A stretch of DNA of 5,623 nt, taken from the NCBI GenBank assembly GCA_903886985.1, contig CAISOI010000711.1, forward strand, positions 1 to 5,623, given 5' to 3'. Below, one piece after another: positions 1 through 5,265 of the stretch. Source of the DNA: an uncultured Chthonomonas sp. Lineage in GTDB: Bacteria > Armatimonadota > Chthonomonadetes > Chthonomonadales > CAJBBX01. Both the position numbers and the translations under genes were made by a program. Position 1 is the first letter of the stretch, and each line of letters starts with the position of its first letter. The notes beneath the pieces are model-generated. The model worked only from the letters and a program-made list of their open reading frames with translations, ran no database searches and had not been told where the DNA came from.

Positions 1-2
1 AT

Positions 3-173
3 ATGGACCAAAGGCTTTATCCGCGGTTTTCCTTGGGGAATGTCGATGAAGATGACATTGCAAAATTGGCGGAGGTGATGGATGTATTGCTGCGGCATGG
101 AGTTGCGGATTCTAAGGAGCCTGTGATTCGAGAGATGTTTAACCTGCCGCCCATTAAGGAGGGGACTATTTGA
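3..173 (+). CDS. Phage portal protein, C-terminal end (DUF935/Mu gp29-like), 5' partial
   Basis: An open frame enters from the left edge and stops with TGA at 171-173. The 56 visible residues run from LYPRFSL through a short acidic helix (DEDDIAKLAEVMDVLLRHG) to a proline-rich end (NLPPIKEGTI). This order (hydrophobic PRF strand, helix ending in a glycine, a helix with an arginine-rich start, then a 'P-P-x-x-E-G' tail) is how DUF935/Mu gp29-type portal proteins typically finish. The portal is the dodecameric ring at the capsid vertex through which DNA is packaged. The ATG at 3-5 is probably an internal methionine, because the family is several hundred residues long. The next gene starts only 3 nt after the stop, and its ribosome site lies inside this gene, so the two are translationally close. 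No MuF-type minor head gene lies between them, unlike Mu. The portal identity is an inference from a short tail and gene order. Confidence 0.6.
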   Translation: MDQRLYPRFSLGNVDEDDIAKLAEVMDVLLRHGVADSKEPVIREMFNLPPIKEGTI

Positions 174-176
174 AGT

Positions 177-1154
177 ATGAAACAGAGTGATGGCGAAGTT
201 GTGCGGGAGTGCCTGTTGTTTGAGTCTGGCGAATATCCCGATAGAGAGTTGGTGATTGCAGACGAAGATTTGTTGCGGATTGCGACAAACAGTTTGGCGA
301 CTATTCCGGTAGAGATTGAGCACGTTTCTCCGACGCCATTTAGCGGTGCGCTGGGAACGATTACGGATTTGAATGTGCGCGGTAAGGAGCTTTGGGGCAA
401 TTTAAGGCAATCGCCTGCCGCGTGGAAATTTGTTTGCGAGGCGGGAGCGCGAAGCCTTTCGATTGCGCTGGATCCTGTTAGAAAGTGCATCACGGAGGTC
501 TCGTTCGTACGCAAACCAAGGGTAGCTCGGGCACAGGTTTTCAGGGACGATGGCAGTCAAGTTCGGGTAGATGAGCAAGGCGCAGGGGAGACCTCCTGTG
601 CCTATTTTTATGCCGAAATTTCGGAATTAAAGGAGGTTGGAGAGGTGAATAGTGTCAGGCAGTTTGCAGAGGGATTGATTGGATATTTACGGGGCGTGAC
701 CGCACATGAAGGCGAGATTTCACCGGCAGAAATTACGATGTCGGAGGAGCGTGCCGCGATTGACAATGCGCGTCGTGCGCTTCAGGGGGAGCGTGTCGAG
801 CAACAGATATTGGCATTCAAGCAGCAAGGGCTGATCCGCGCAGGTAACCAGGCGGAATCGGCTGCACGCGCGATTCTCGAAAGTGGATCTGGGGAGACTG
901 TTCGATTTGGGGAGACTGAAATATCGATAAGTGCTCTCTTTGGACAATTTCTGAAGGCGAATGGGAGTGTGGTTCCCATGGGTGAAATCGTGGCGGCGGA
1001 CCCGACGGATGGTGCGGCACCTGGAAGCCGGCTCATTGCTATGGCAGAAGAAGCCTGCAAGCGAGATGGAGTTCCGTTTCATGCGGCACTTTCGAAGGTT
1101 GCAGCGGCAAACCCGGAACTTGCACGATCGGCGCGGGATGAGAGTTATCAGTAA
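177..1154 (+). CDS. Prohead protease with C-terminal scaffold domain (Mu I-like)
   Basis: This is a 325-residue protein starting at ATG 177, with AAGGAGG at 156-162 inside the end of the portal gene. Residues about 10-125 look like a prohead maturation protease. IPVEIEH (43-49) supplies a candidate catalytic His49. A 'GALGTITDL...GKELWG' beta segment follows at 58-74. SLSIAL (93-98) supplies candidate nucleophile Ser95, and EVSFVRKPRVA (107-117) matches the usual strand after the active site ('EVSxV..P...A'). Residues about 157-325 are helix-rich and charged, and end with an ANPELAR motif (311-317) common at the C-termini of Mu I-type proteins, where the scaffold lies. The protein would cleave scaffold and coat during procapsid maturation, then itself. 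The gene sits between portal and coat genes, as expected. A second in-frame start at 645 probably makes the scaffold alone. The catalytic residues are assigned by pattern only. Confidence 0.72.
   Translation: MKQSDGEVVRECLLFESGEYPDRELVIADEDLLRIATNSLATIPVEIEHVSPTPFSGALGTITDLNVRGKELWGNLRQSPAAWKFVCEAGARSLSIALDPVRKCITEVSFVRKPRVARAQVFRDDGSQVRVDEQGAGETSCAYFYAEISELKEVGEVNSVRQFAEGLIGYLRGVTAHEGEISPAEITMSEERAAIDNARRALQGERVEQQILAFKQQGLIRAGNQAESAARAILESGSGETVRFGETEISISALFGQFLKANGSVVPMGEIVAADPTDGAAPGSRLIAMAEEACKRDGVPFHAALSKVAAANPELARSARDESYQ
588..647 (+). promoter_or_regulatory. Internal ribosome site with upstream anti-Shine-Dalgarno element
   Basis: The internal SD (AGGAGGT, 631-637) is perfectly complementary to ACCTCCT at 591-597, with 33 nt between the arms, and a G-U pair (590/638) can extend the stem. 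The same CCTCC tract can instead pair locally (CAGGGG 583-588 with CTCCTG 593-598, one G-U) or with GGAGGTCTC at 494-502, which is a perfect 9-nt complement to 588-596. The SD of the nested scaffold could therefore be masked in one fold and free in another. Ribosomes translating the upstream protease part would disrupt these pairings. The complementarities are visible in the sequence; any regulatory role is inference, and chance remains possible. Confidence 0.35.
645..1154 (+). CDS. Nested scaffold protein from internal in-frame GTG start
   Basis: Inside the protease gene, an almost ideal ribosome site AAAGGAGG (629-636) lies 8 nt before GTG 645, which is codon 157 of the same frame. Starting here yields a 169-residue protein comprising exactly the part after the protease domain: a short N-terminal helix, the acidic 'EGEISPAEITMSEERAAIDNA' zone (179-198 of the long form), a long helix rich in Q, E, R and A, a Gly/Ser-rich middle and the ANPELAR end. 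In Mu (I/Z) and lambda (C/Nu3), scaffold proteins are made from such nested starts within protease genes, so a separate scaffold product is expected by analogy. What is seen is the ribosome site, start codon and frame; use of the start in vivo is inferred. The SD strength and spacing are as good as those of the other genes in the window. Confidence 0.6.
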   Translation: MNSVRQFAEGLIGYLRGVTAHEGEISPAEITMSEERAAIDNARRALQGERVEQQILAFKQQGLIRAGNQAESAARAILESGSGETVRFGETEISISALFGQFLKANGSVVPMGEIVAADPTDGAAPGSRLIAMAEEACKRDGVPFHAALSKVAAANPELARSARDESYQ

Positions 1155-1183
1155 TTAGCAACAAATAAAAAAGGAGAAAAATA

Positions 1184-1600
1184 GTGGCAAAACAGACACC
1201 CGTCTTAATAAAATCGTTCGGCGGTGATACAGCAATAGCATCGGCGAATGTCTGCGTGGTGGCATCCGGCACAAACGCGGGAAATGTCGCACTGCCCGGA
1301 GGTGCGCTCGCAGTGAAGTTTATTGGAGTGACTCAGGAGCCTGTTGCAGCGAGTTCGACGAGTAATGAGCTTGCGGTGATGGTGGCAGGAATTGCGCAGG
1401 TGCAATCCGATGGTTCGGCATCCGTGACTGCGGGTGACTATCTGGTGATTGCAAACAGCTCAGGTCAGGTGAAGAGTGTGACGCCTGCGAGTGGGACGAA
1501 CCTTCGCCAGGTGGTTGGAATTGCGCTGAATAGTGCAGTGAATACTGCGGGCTTGTTGATCGATATGTTGATCCAGCCCGCCGTCTATATCGGTGCGTAA
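1184..1600 (+). CDS. Capsid decoration/cement protein, DUF2190-like
   Basis: This is a 138-residue protein with a GTG start at 1184, chosen because AAGGAG (1171-1176) lies 7 nt upstream. The sequence is rich in Ala, Val, Gly, Ser and Thr and almost free of charge, with repeated beta-strand patterns. The middle and end read FIGVTQEP (46-53), VAGIAQVQ (67-74), VTAGDYLVI (81-89) and LRQVVGIAL (106-114). This strand order (entry 'GVT..', 'V...G.A.V', 'aGD.l', 'vvGiAL') is typical of the small beta-barrel capsid cement proteins grouped as DUF2190, which bind the outside of the capsid and stabilise it. Its place between the protease/scaffold and the coat gene is the classical place for a decoration gene. 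It is 29 nt after the protease stop. It could alternatively be another small head protein, but both composition and position favour decoration. Confidence 0.72.
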   Translation: MAKQTPVLIKSFGGDTAIASANVCVVASGTNAGNVALPGGALAVKFIGVTQEPVAASSTSNELAVMVAGIAQVQSDGSASVTAGDYLVIANSSGQVKSVTPASGTNLRQVVGIALNSAVNTAGLLIDMLIQPAVYIGA

Positions 1601-1647
1601 TTTATTCTGGAGAATATTCAGATATTTGACAAAGAAAGGACATAAAT

Positions 1648-2667
1648 ATGCGAGCTGCATCACAAATTCATATTGATCAGGCATTGACTAATATTTCGAT
1701 CATGTATCGGAATGAGACTTATATTGCCGATCAGGTTTTGCCGGTTCTACCGGTTTCGAAGCGATCGAATAAGTACTTCCTGTTTCGAAAGGAGGATTTC
1801 CTTTCGGGATCAGCGCTCTCTGCCAGTGGCGTGATGGCGTCGTTGCGACGGCCAGGCGCAGAGGCGGCGGAGCTTGATTACAGCGTATCCACAGCAAGTT
1901 ATTTTGCGGAGGAATATGCTTACCGGGGAATTGTCACCGATGCTGAGGCGGCGATTGCGGACAGTCCGCTTCAGCCAGATATCGATCAGACAGTTCAGTT
2001 GACCGAGCGTTTGATGCTCGACAACGAAGGACAGGTTGCAGGTATGGTTGGCAAGCGCGCGAACTACCCTTCCGCCAATAAGGTTGCGCTGACGGGTGGG
2101 GCGACGGGTACTTCGTGGGCGCAATATGCGTCGGGCAACTCGCAGCCCTTCAGCGATATCAAGAATGCAAAACTTGCCGTCATTAAAGGAATTGCACGAG
2201 AGGCAAACACGATGGTGCTAAGCGTGGATACGGCCCGGTCGCTAGCCGATCATCCGTTGATCAAGGACCTTGTGAAATACGTTCATGAGGACGCTTTGAC
2301 CTCCAGCGGATTGCCGAAATATGTCCGAGGACTGAATGTTATCGAGGGGGCGGGTCAGAAAAACACAGCCGCTGAAGGTGCGAACTATAGCGGCGGAAAT
2401 ATCTGGCAGGCGGACGATGGCACCGCTTTTGCGATGGTCTATTACCGCAATCTGAACCCGTCGATTCGGTCGGTCTCTTACGGGTACACGTTTGAGGCAC
2501 CAGACGATGCGACGGGAGCACGCGGATATTCTGTGCGACGATGGCGCGAGGATAAGCGCAAAGGCACTATGATCGAGACTGCATTTTTGCGGGATTGGAG
2601 ATTGGTAGCGGTTGATGCTAACGGTCTCTCGATTGGCGGCTATCTGATCACGAATACAATCGCATAA
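1648..2667 (+). CDS. Phage major capsid (coat) protein, probably HK97 fold
   Basis: This 339-residue protein starts at ATG 1648, with AAAGGA (1635-1640) 7 nt upstream. The N-terminal arm carries the pattern 'YIADQVLPVLPV' (25-36) followed by KYFLFRKEDF (42-51), RRPGAEAAELDYS (67-79) and a conserved-looking 'EEYAYRGIVTDAE' segment (88-100). Next come a long helix (about 113-134, like the HK97 spine helix) and the segment VDTARSLADHPLIKDLVKYV at 193-212, a usual coat-protein stretch before the A-domain. The C-terminal third is beta-rich. Coat proteins of this group typically have 300-350 residues, so the gene looks complete. It forms the capsid shell through assembly on the scaffold followed by cleavage or expansion driven by the upstream protease. 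Position after protease and decoration genes supports the call strongly. The exact coat subfamily is not assigned, and the fold is an inference. Confidence 0.82.
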   Translation: MRAASQIHIDQALTNISIMYRNETYIADQVLPVLPVSKRSNKYFLFRKEDFLSGSALSASGVMASLRRPGAEAAELDYSVSTASYFAEEYAYRGIVTDAEAAIADSPLQPDIDQTVQLTERLMLDNEGQVAGMVGKRANYPSANKVALTGGATGTSWAQYASGNSQPFSDIKNAKLAVIKGIAREANTMVLSVDTARSLADHPLIKDLVKYVHEDALTSSGLPKYVRGLNVIEGAGQKNTAAEGANYSGGNIWQADDGTAFAMVYYRNLNPSIRSVSYGYTFEAPDDATGARGYSVRRWREDKRKGTMIETAFLRDWRLVAVDANGLSIGGYLITNTIA

Positions 2668-2684
2668 GGAAAAGGTGAATAACC

Positions 2685-2987
2685 ATGCCCGATTATGCGG
2701 CGGTGGCGGTAGTTCATCCTGTGACGGGAGATTGGGAGCTGATGAGCAGCAAGGGAAAAGTGATTGTCTTTGACACAGCTGAGATGGCCTGGAATTGGCT
2801 GCCGCTTTTGGGTGGAGGGCGTCCGCATAGTGCGGACGCCCGTTCTCTTTCGATCTGCTTTTCAGAACTATCCCGTGTTGCGCCAAATCGTGCCCGTGTT
2901 GTCTCCAACTTCATTCCTGATGAGATTATGCCGTGGACGCGGCATATCATCTGGTCGGCATGGTTGGAGGGGCGCGACAGCGCTTAG
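2685..2987 (+). CDS. Hypothetical 100-residue protein downstream of the coat gene
   Basis: The start ATG 2685 is 17 nt after the coat stop and follows a purine-rich AAGGAAAAGGTG stretch (2666-2677) that overlaps the coat stop codon. The first 44 residues look convincingly coded: AAVAVVHPVTGDWELM (5-20), KVIVFDTAEMAWNWLP (25-40). I do not recognise the family; a short 'hydrophobic strand, GDW turn, strand, helix with WNWLP' layout is visible. From codon 45 on, the coding frame runs through a perfect inverted repeat (2817-2841) with a T-rich tail that resembles a terminator. The remaining part (…FIPDEIMPWTRHIIWSAWLEG…) still has plausible codon use and ends 4 nt from the stop of the convergent barrel gene. 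Either the whole ORF is translated, or transcription mostly ends inside it and the second half is remnant sequence created when the barrel gene arrived. In phages a small gene between coat and connector genes is common. Confidence 0.55.
   Translation: MPDYAAVAVVHPVTGDWELMSSKGKVIVFDTAEMAWNWLPLLGGGRPHSADARSLSICFSELSRVAPNRARVVSNFIPDEIMPWTRHIIWSAWLEGRDSA
2817..2850 (+). terminator. Rho-independent terminator-like hairpin inside an ORF
   Basis: A perfect inverted repeat GGGCGTCCGCA (2817-2827) / TGCGGACGCCC (2831-2841) with a 3-nt TAG spacer is followed by GTTCTCTTT (2842-2850), T-rich but not a pure T tract. The stem is long and GC-rich, as in intrinsic terminators. In the opposite direction the sequence after the stem (TCCACCCAAAA) lacks a T run, so it would act only on + strand transcripts coming from the coat operon. 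It lies within the coding frame of the 2685-2987 ORF (codons 45-53), which is unusual for a terminator and leaves open that it is a coding coincidence or an attenuator. Confidence 0.5.
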
Positions 2988-2991
2988 CCGA

Positions 2992-4080
2992 TTATTTGCC
3001 GAACTTGCGGCTGTAACCGAGCAACCATAAATAGTCGGCGAATGTGGCGTCGCCTTTGTTGCCCATCGAATCTGGCTCTCGTCGTCGCAACAGACCTACG
3101 GGAGTGCTGATGGAGAACATTTCGTTACCACGGTGAATGGCGAACCCGGGTTCGATGAATACTTCGTAACCCGGTCGGCGCCATCCATCGCTCGGACCAA
3201 ACAGGTCCTTGACGGGTACGCCTTCGATTCGTCCAGAAAGGCTAAAGGAGGAGCCTTTTACATAGCTGAACGGAAAGGCAAATCCGACGCGGGCAAGATA
3301 TTGGTCGGGAACGGAGTTGTATCGTCGATATTCGTTGGCGGGAGTAAGAACACCGTTATTGAGTACCGAGAGAATACTGGGGGTTCCATTGACGTTTTTG
3401 GGGTTGATTAAGTAAGTACCAGACGCAAAGAGATTGAATTTACCGATTAATTTAAACGCATTAAATTCGGTATTGAATCCCCAGCCGCCGTCACCAGGCT
3501 GGATCGATTGATCCACAGGGCGACTAATGATGTTGCCGCCGGTTAGGTCTGGAAAGGGCGCCATTGCGTGTGGATTGCCAGTAGGTAATTTCAAGCCTAG
3601 ACCAAGTGAGTAGTTCTCTTTGTCAAATTTATTGACATCGTGAACCCAGTGTCGTACGGTTGCTACTACATCGCCGATACCCGCCGCGCGCTGTGTGTAT
3701 CTTGGATTACCTGTGGCAACTGGAAGAGGCACAGACCAACTGCCCCGAAGCAGGATGGGAATGCTGAGTACGACGGAATCAGCGTCCGTTACCTGGTAAT
3801 TTCCGGAAAGATCGAGGAGGCGTTGTCGGTTAACGACGTTGGTGCCGAGCGTGTCGCGTTGGGTCTGTTCGGTGGAGCCGGAATAGTGGCGGGTGGCATC
3901 CAGCCAGCGAAGGCTGGAAGAGAATATCCACTCATGCGGCTTTAGATAGGGGCTGGAGGTGTCGAAAACAGACGCGCACTGGCGGGCAAGGATACATCCT
4001 TGACCCCATGCAATGGTGGAACTTGCGAGTAAAAATGCAGTTGTGCTGAACCGAATGGATTGACGAATGAATGTGTTCAT
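2992..4080 (-). CDS. Secreted outer-membrane beta-barrel protein (MetA-pathway/transporter-like), moron-like insertion
   Basis: This 362-residue protein is read on the - strand. ATG at 4080-4078 is preceded by AAAGG 5 nt away. Residues 1-26 form a signal peptide: basic start (R6, R10), hydrophobic FSTTAFLLASSTIA, likely cleavage near AWG|Q. The mature part alternates aromatic and polar residues in about a dozen beta-strand-like stretches. Conserved-looking blocks are VDQSIQPGDGGWG (189-201), DGWRRPGYEVFIEPG (298-312) and KGDATFADYLWL (342-353), ending near Phe360. I associate these blocks with outer-membrane beta-barrels annotated as 'transporter' or 'MetA-pathway of phenol degradation' (PF13557-like); substrate and true function are unknown. 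Cys29 and Cys35 just after the cleavage site could form a disulphide. It is the only - strand gene and the only one without a virion role, inserted between coat and connector genes and convergent with the preceding gene (4 nt apart). This fits a lysogenic-conversion cargo gene or a host gene acquired by a prophage. Confidence 0.75.
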   Translation of the reverse strand: MNTFIRQSIRFSTTAFLLASSTIAWGQGCILARQCASVFDTSSPYLKPHEWIFSSSLRWLDATRHYSGSTEQTQRDTLGTNVVNRQRLLDLSGNYQVTDADSVVLSIPILLRGSWSVPLPVATGNPRYTQRAAGIGDVVATVRHWVHDVNKFDKENYSLGLGLKLPTGNPHAMAPFPDLTGGNIISRPVDQSIQPGDGGWGFNTEFNAFKLIGKFNLFASGTYLINPKNVNGTPSILSVLNNGVLTPANEYRRYNSVPDQYLARVGFAFPFSYVKGSSFSLSGRIEGVPVKDLFGPSDGWRRPGYEVFIEPGFAIHRGNEMFSISTPVGLLRRREPDSMGNKGDATFADYLWLLGYSRKFGK

Positions 4081-4204
4081 AGCTGCCTTTCATCAGAGCA
4101 AATAGGATTAGTGATGACAAACGGTTGACAGACAACGATTGTGGCAAAGGATACTTAAATTATTATTAGTTACGACTTAAAACATATTAAGCGGGAGGAT
4201 TAAA
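4081..4204. promoter_or_regulatory. Divergent AT-rich intergenic control region
   Basis: This 124-nt region separates the - strand barrel gene from the + strand connector gene and is much more AT-rich than the genes. It holds two ACTTAAA direct repeats (4153-4159 and 4175-4181) exactly 22 nt apart, about two helical turns, an imperfect GTTG/CAAC palindrome around the TTGACA (4118-4140), and a short CTTAA/TTAAG inverted repeat (4176-4180/4187-4191) just before the connector ribosome site. For the - strand gene a weak candidate -35/-10 pair (TTGTCT and ACTAAT, 17-nt spacer, in the segment 4108-4136) overlaps the + strand elements. It is the only place in the window where a gene block could plausibly start its own transcription. 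Operator function is inferred only. Confidence 0.4.
4125..4155 (+). promoter_or_regulatory. Candidate sigma70-type promoter for the connector block
   Basis: A perfect TTGACA -35 box (4125-4130) is followed after 19 nt by GATACT (4150-4155), a four-of-six match to TATAAT. The spacer is 2 nt longer than ideal. An alternative pair is TTGTGG (4139-4144) with TATTAT (4161-4166), 16 nt apart and with a better -10 but a worse -35. Either would place the start 30-45 nt upstream of the TTG at 4205, suited to restart + strand transcription after the inserted - strand gene. Confidence 0.4.
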
Positions 4205-4594
4205 TTGCCGGATTTTACTTATGATGTTTCGAATTTGACCGGTCAGGTGAGGCTATTGTCCGGTGACACAGATTCCACCGGATTGTCCAGAGCGGGTGGT
4301 GACAGGACTCGGACGGATACTGAGATTGGGGCGCTTTTGACATTGGAGGGCAGGGATGTTCGACTGGCCGCCGCCCAATTGTTGGAAGGCAAGGCAGCAG
4401 AATATGCGTCCATTGCTTCCCTCACGGTGCAGGGCGGAATCCGTCAGGACTATCGAGTTCGAAGCACTCGACTGTTGGAGGCGGCACAACTCTTGCGGAC
4501 ACAGTCCGGTGCGCCGGTTGTGTTCAATGCTGCATTGAACGCTAATGTTCTGGCGAACAATTCCAATTTTGAGGAGGGAAGCCCATGGCTGTGA
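4205..4594 (+). CDS. Probable head-tail connector/adaptor protein
   Basis: This 129-residue protein has a TTG start at 4205, chosen because GGGAGGA (4193-4199) lies 5 nt upstream and no ATG is available nearby in the frame. The N-terminus reads YDVSNLTGQVRLLSGDTD (6-23), then TDTEIGALL (37-45), a helix AAAQLLEGKAAEYA (55-68), and a last helix RSTRLLEAAQLLR (86-98). The order 'VRxLxGDTD, D-x-E-I-xxLL, AAAxxLE, RxxxLLxxAxxLR' is what small phage head-tail adaptors (gp6/connector-like all-helical proteins) show; they bind under the portal and extend the DNA channel. The next gene begins before this one stops, so the two are coupled. The C-terminal region (from about 103) is less typical and contains a perfect nucleotide palindrome. 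Family placement is by pattern only. Confidence 0.6.
   Translation: MPDFTYDVSNLTGQVRLLSGDTDSTGLSRAGGDRTRTDTEIGALLTLEGRDVRLAAAQLLEGKAAEYASIASLTVQGGIRQDYRVRSTRLLEAAQLLRTQSGAPVVFNAALNANVLANNSNFEEGSPWL
4522..4540. repeat. Perfect 9-bp inverted repeat (19-bp palindrome) within the connector gene
   Basis: GTTCAATGC (4522-4530) and GCATTGAAC (4532-4540) are perfect inverted copies around a single T at 4531. Directly after it a second small hairpin, TGTTC-TGGC-GAACA (4546-4559), ends 12 nt before the GAGGAGG ribosome site (4571-4577) of the next gene. Such a palindrome inside coding sequence could be a protein-binding site, or an RNA hairpin that affects translation of the overlapping downstream gene. 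No function can be assigned from sequence alone. Confidence 0.5.
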
Positions 4595-5004
4595 TGCCCA
4601 ATACTCACACGCCTGACTCATTAGGGCGGGTGCCGGGACCGAGTGGCGCAATCCCGGGAACGGAAGTGCTGGGAGTATTTCTCAATGAGCTTGCAGATCT
4701 GGAGCGCAAAATCAGTGGCACATGGACGGTGGTTACTACCAATGCCCCCTTGACTTTTGAGCCGCTCAAACTGCATCGGCGGGTTGAGATGGCAGCTTAT
4801 ACGCACAAACCGCTCCAATGTGTCTGGGCATTGCCCGATCTCGATGTGCGGGATGGTGATCGCATTCATCGAGGGGATGACAGCCATTGGTACGTACGCG
4901 GAGCACCGCTGGCCGCACCCATGGGGACACATCAGGTGTTGATTGTGGAGGCCACTGCTATTGATGGACTATTCGCGGCGTTGAATGATACGCCGGACAG
5001 TTAG
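4585..5004 (+). CDS. Probable head-closure (stopper) or head-tail joining protein
   Basis: This 139-residue protein starts with ATG 4585 inside the end of the connector gene (10-nt overlap), behind GAGGAGG at 4571-4577, spacing 7. The N-terminal 25 residues are Pro/Gly-rich and probably flexible. A helix VFLNELADLERKI (31-43) follows, then beta-rich sequence: WTVVTTNAPLTF (47-58), RVEMAAYTHKPLQCVWALP (66-84), VRDGDRIHRGDDSHWYVRGAPL (88-109), HQVLIVEAT (116-124). The 'GDRI....x-W-Y-V...P' arrangement, with a strand pair around it, is what small stopper/joining proteins of tailed phages show; these close the head after packaging and provide the tail attachment face. Being next to an adaptor-like gene supports this. 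It could alternatively be a minor head-decoration or tail-completion protein, so the name remains provisional. Confidence 0.45.
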   Translation: MAVMPNTHTPDSLGRVPGPSGAIPGTEVLGVFLNELADLERKISGTWTVVTTNAPLTFEPLKLHRRVEMAAYTHKPLQCVWALPDLDVRDGDRIHRGDDSHWYVRGAPLAAPMGTHQVLIVEATAIDGLFAALNDTPDS

Positions 5005-5018
5005 GAAAGGAGAAAGCG

Positions 5019-5264
5019 ATGAATGCAGTCGAGAGAAGTGAAATGGCGCAAATGCGTGACTGCGTCCAGAACCTTGCATTGCAGGTTGCAAAACTGAGTC
5101 AGGCGGTTGAGCCGTTGGTGCGTTTGCAGGACGAGCAAGGCAGAATGCGCGACAGAGTTGGAGAGTTGGAAGGTTTCCGTGCCGCCATCTTATGGCTGGC
5201 AGGATTGACATGCACTGCGACCATTATTCGGTTCGCAATTCAAATATGGAACGGAGGAAAATAG
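5019..5264 (+). CDS. Small membrane protein with coiled coil, XhlA/holin-accessory-like
   Basis: This 81-residue protein starts with ATG 5019 behind AAAGGAG (5006-5012), 14 nt after the previous stop. Residues about 5-52 are a heptad-like amphipathic helix (MRDCVQNLALQVAKLSQAVEPLVRLQDE..., rich in L, V, R, E, Q) and residues about 54-76 are one membrane segment (FRAAILWLAGLTCTATIIRFAIQIW), with a short NGGK tail. A coiled coil followed by a single C-terminal membrane helix is the layout of XhlA-type haemolysin/lysis-accessory proteins that sit with holins in phage lysis modules. It could alternatively be a spanin-like or unrelated membrane-anchored protein. No endolysin gene is visible in the window to confirm a lysis role. 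Confidence 0.45.
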   Translation: MNAVERSEMAQMRDCVQNLALQVAKLSQAVEPLVRLQDEQGRMRDRVGELEGFRAAILWLAGLTCTATIIRFAIQIWNGGK

Positions 5265-5265
5265 A

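Noticed and set aside
17..514. 165-codon open frame on the - strand
   Set aside because: Antisense to the portal end and protease start; Ser/Thr-rich low-complexity product without motifs.
890..918. Direct repeat TGGGGAGACTG at 890-900 and 908-918
   Set aside because: Falls in codons for a GET-x-x-F-GET segment of the scaffold; a short coding duplication with no sign of a site.
1601..1647. AT-rich gap with a GAATATTC palindrome between decoration and coat genes
   Set aside because: Short self-complementary octamer in AT-rich DNA; no promoter or terminator pattern beyond the coat ribosome site.
2242..2886. 214-codon open frame on the - strand
   Set aside because: It lies opposite the coat gene, has Cys/Arg/Ser-rich random-looking sequence and no ribosome site; a shadow of the coat gene.
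2764..3030. Alternative + strand frame of 88 codons overlapping the 2685 gene, considered as a frameshifted continuation
   Set aside because: No ribosome site, Arg/Trp-rich random-looking product, and the 2685 frame keeps better codon use up to its stop.
3133..3945. Two + strand open frames (3133-3411 and 3640-3945)
   Set aside because: Both are antisense to the barrel gene, whose signal peptide and conserved blocks make it the real gene.
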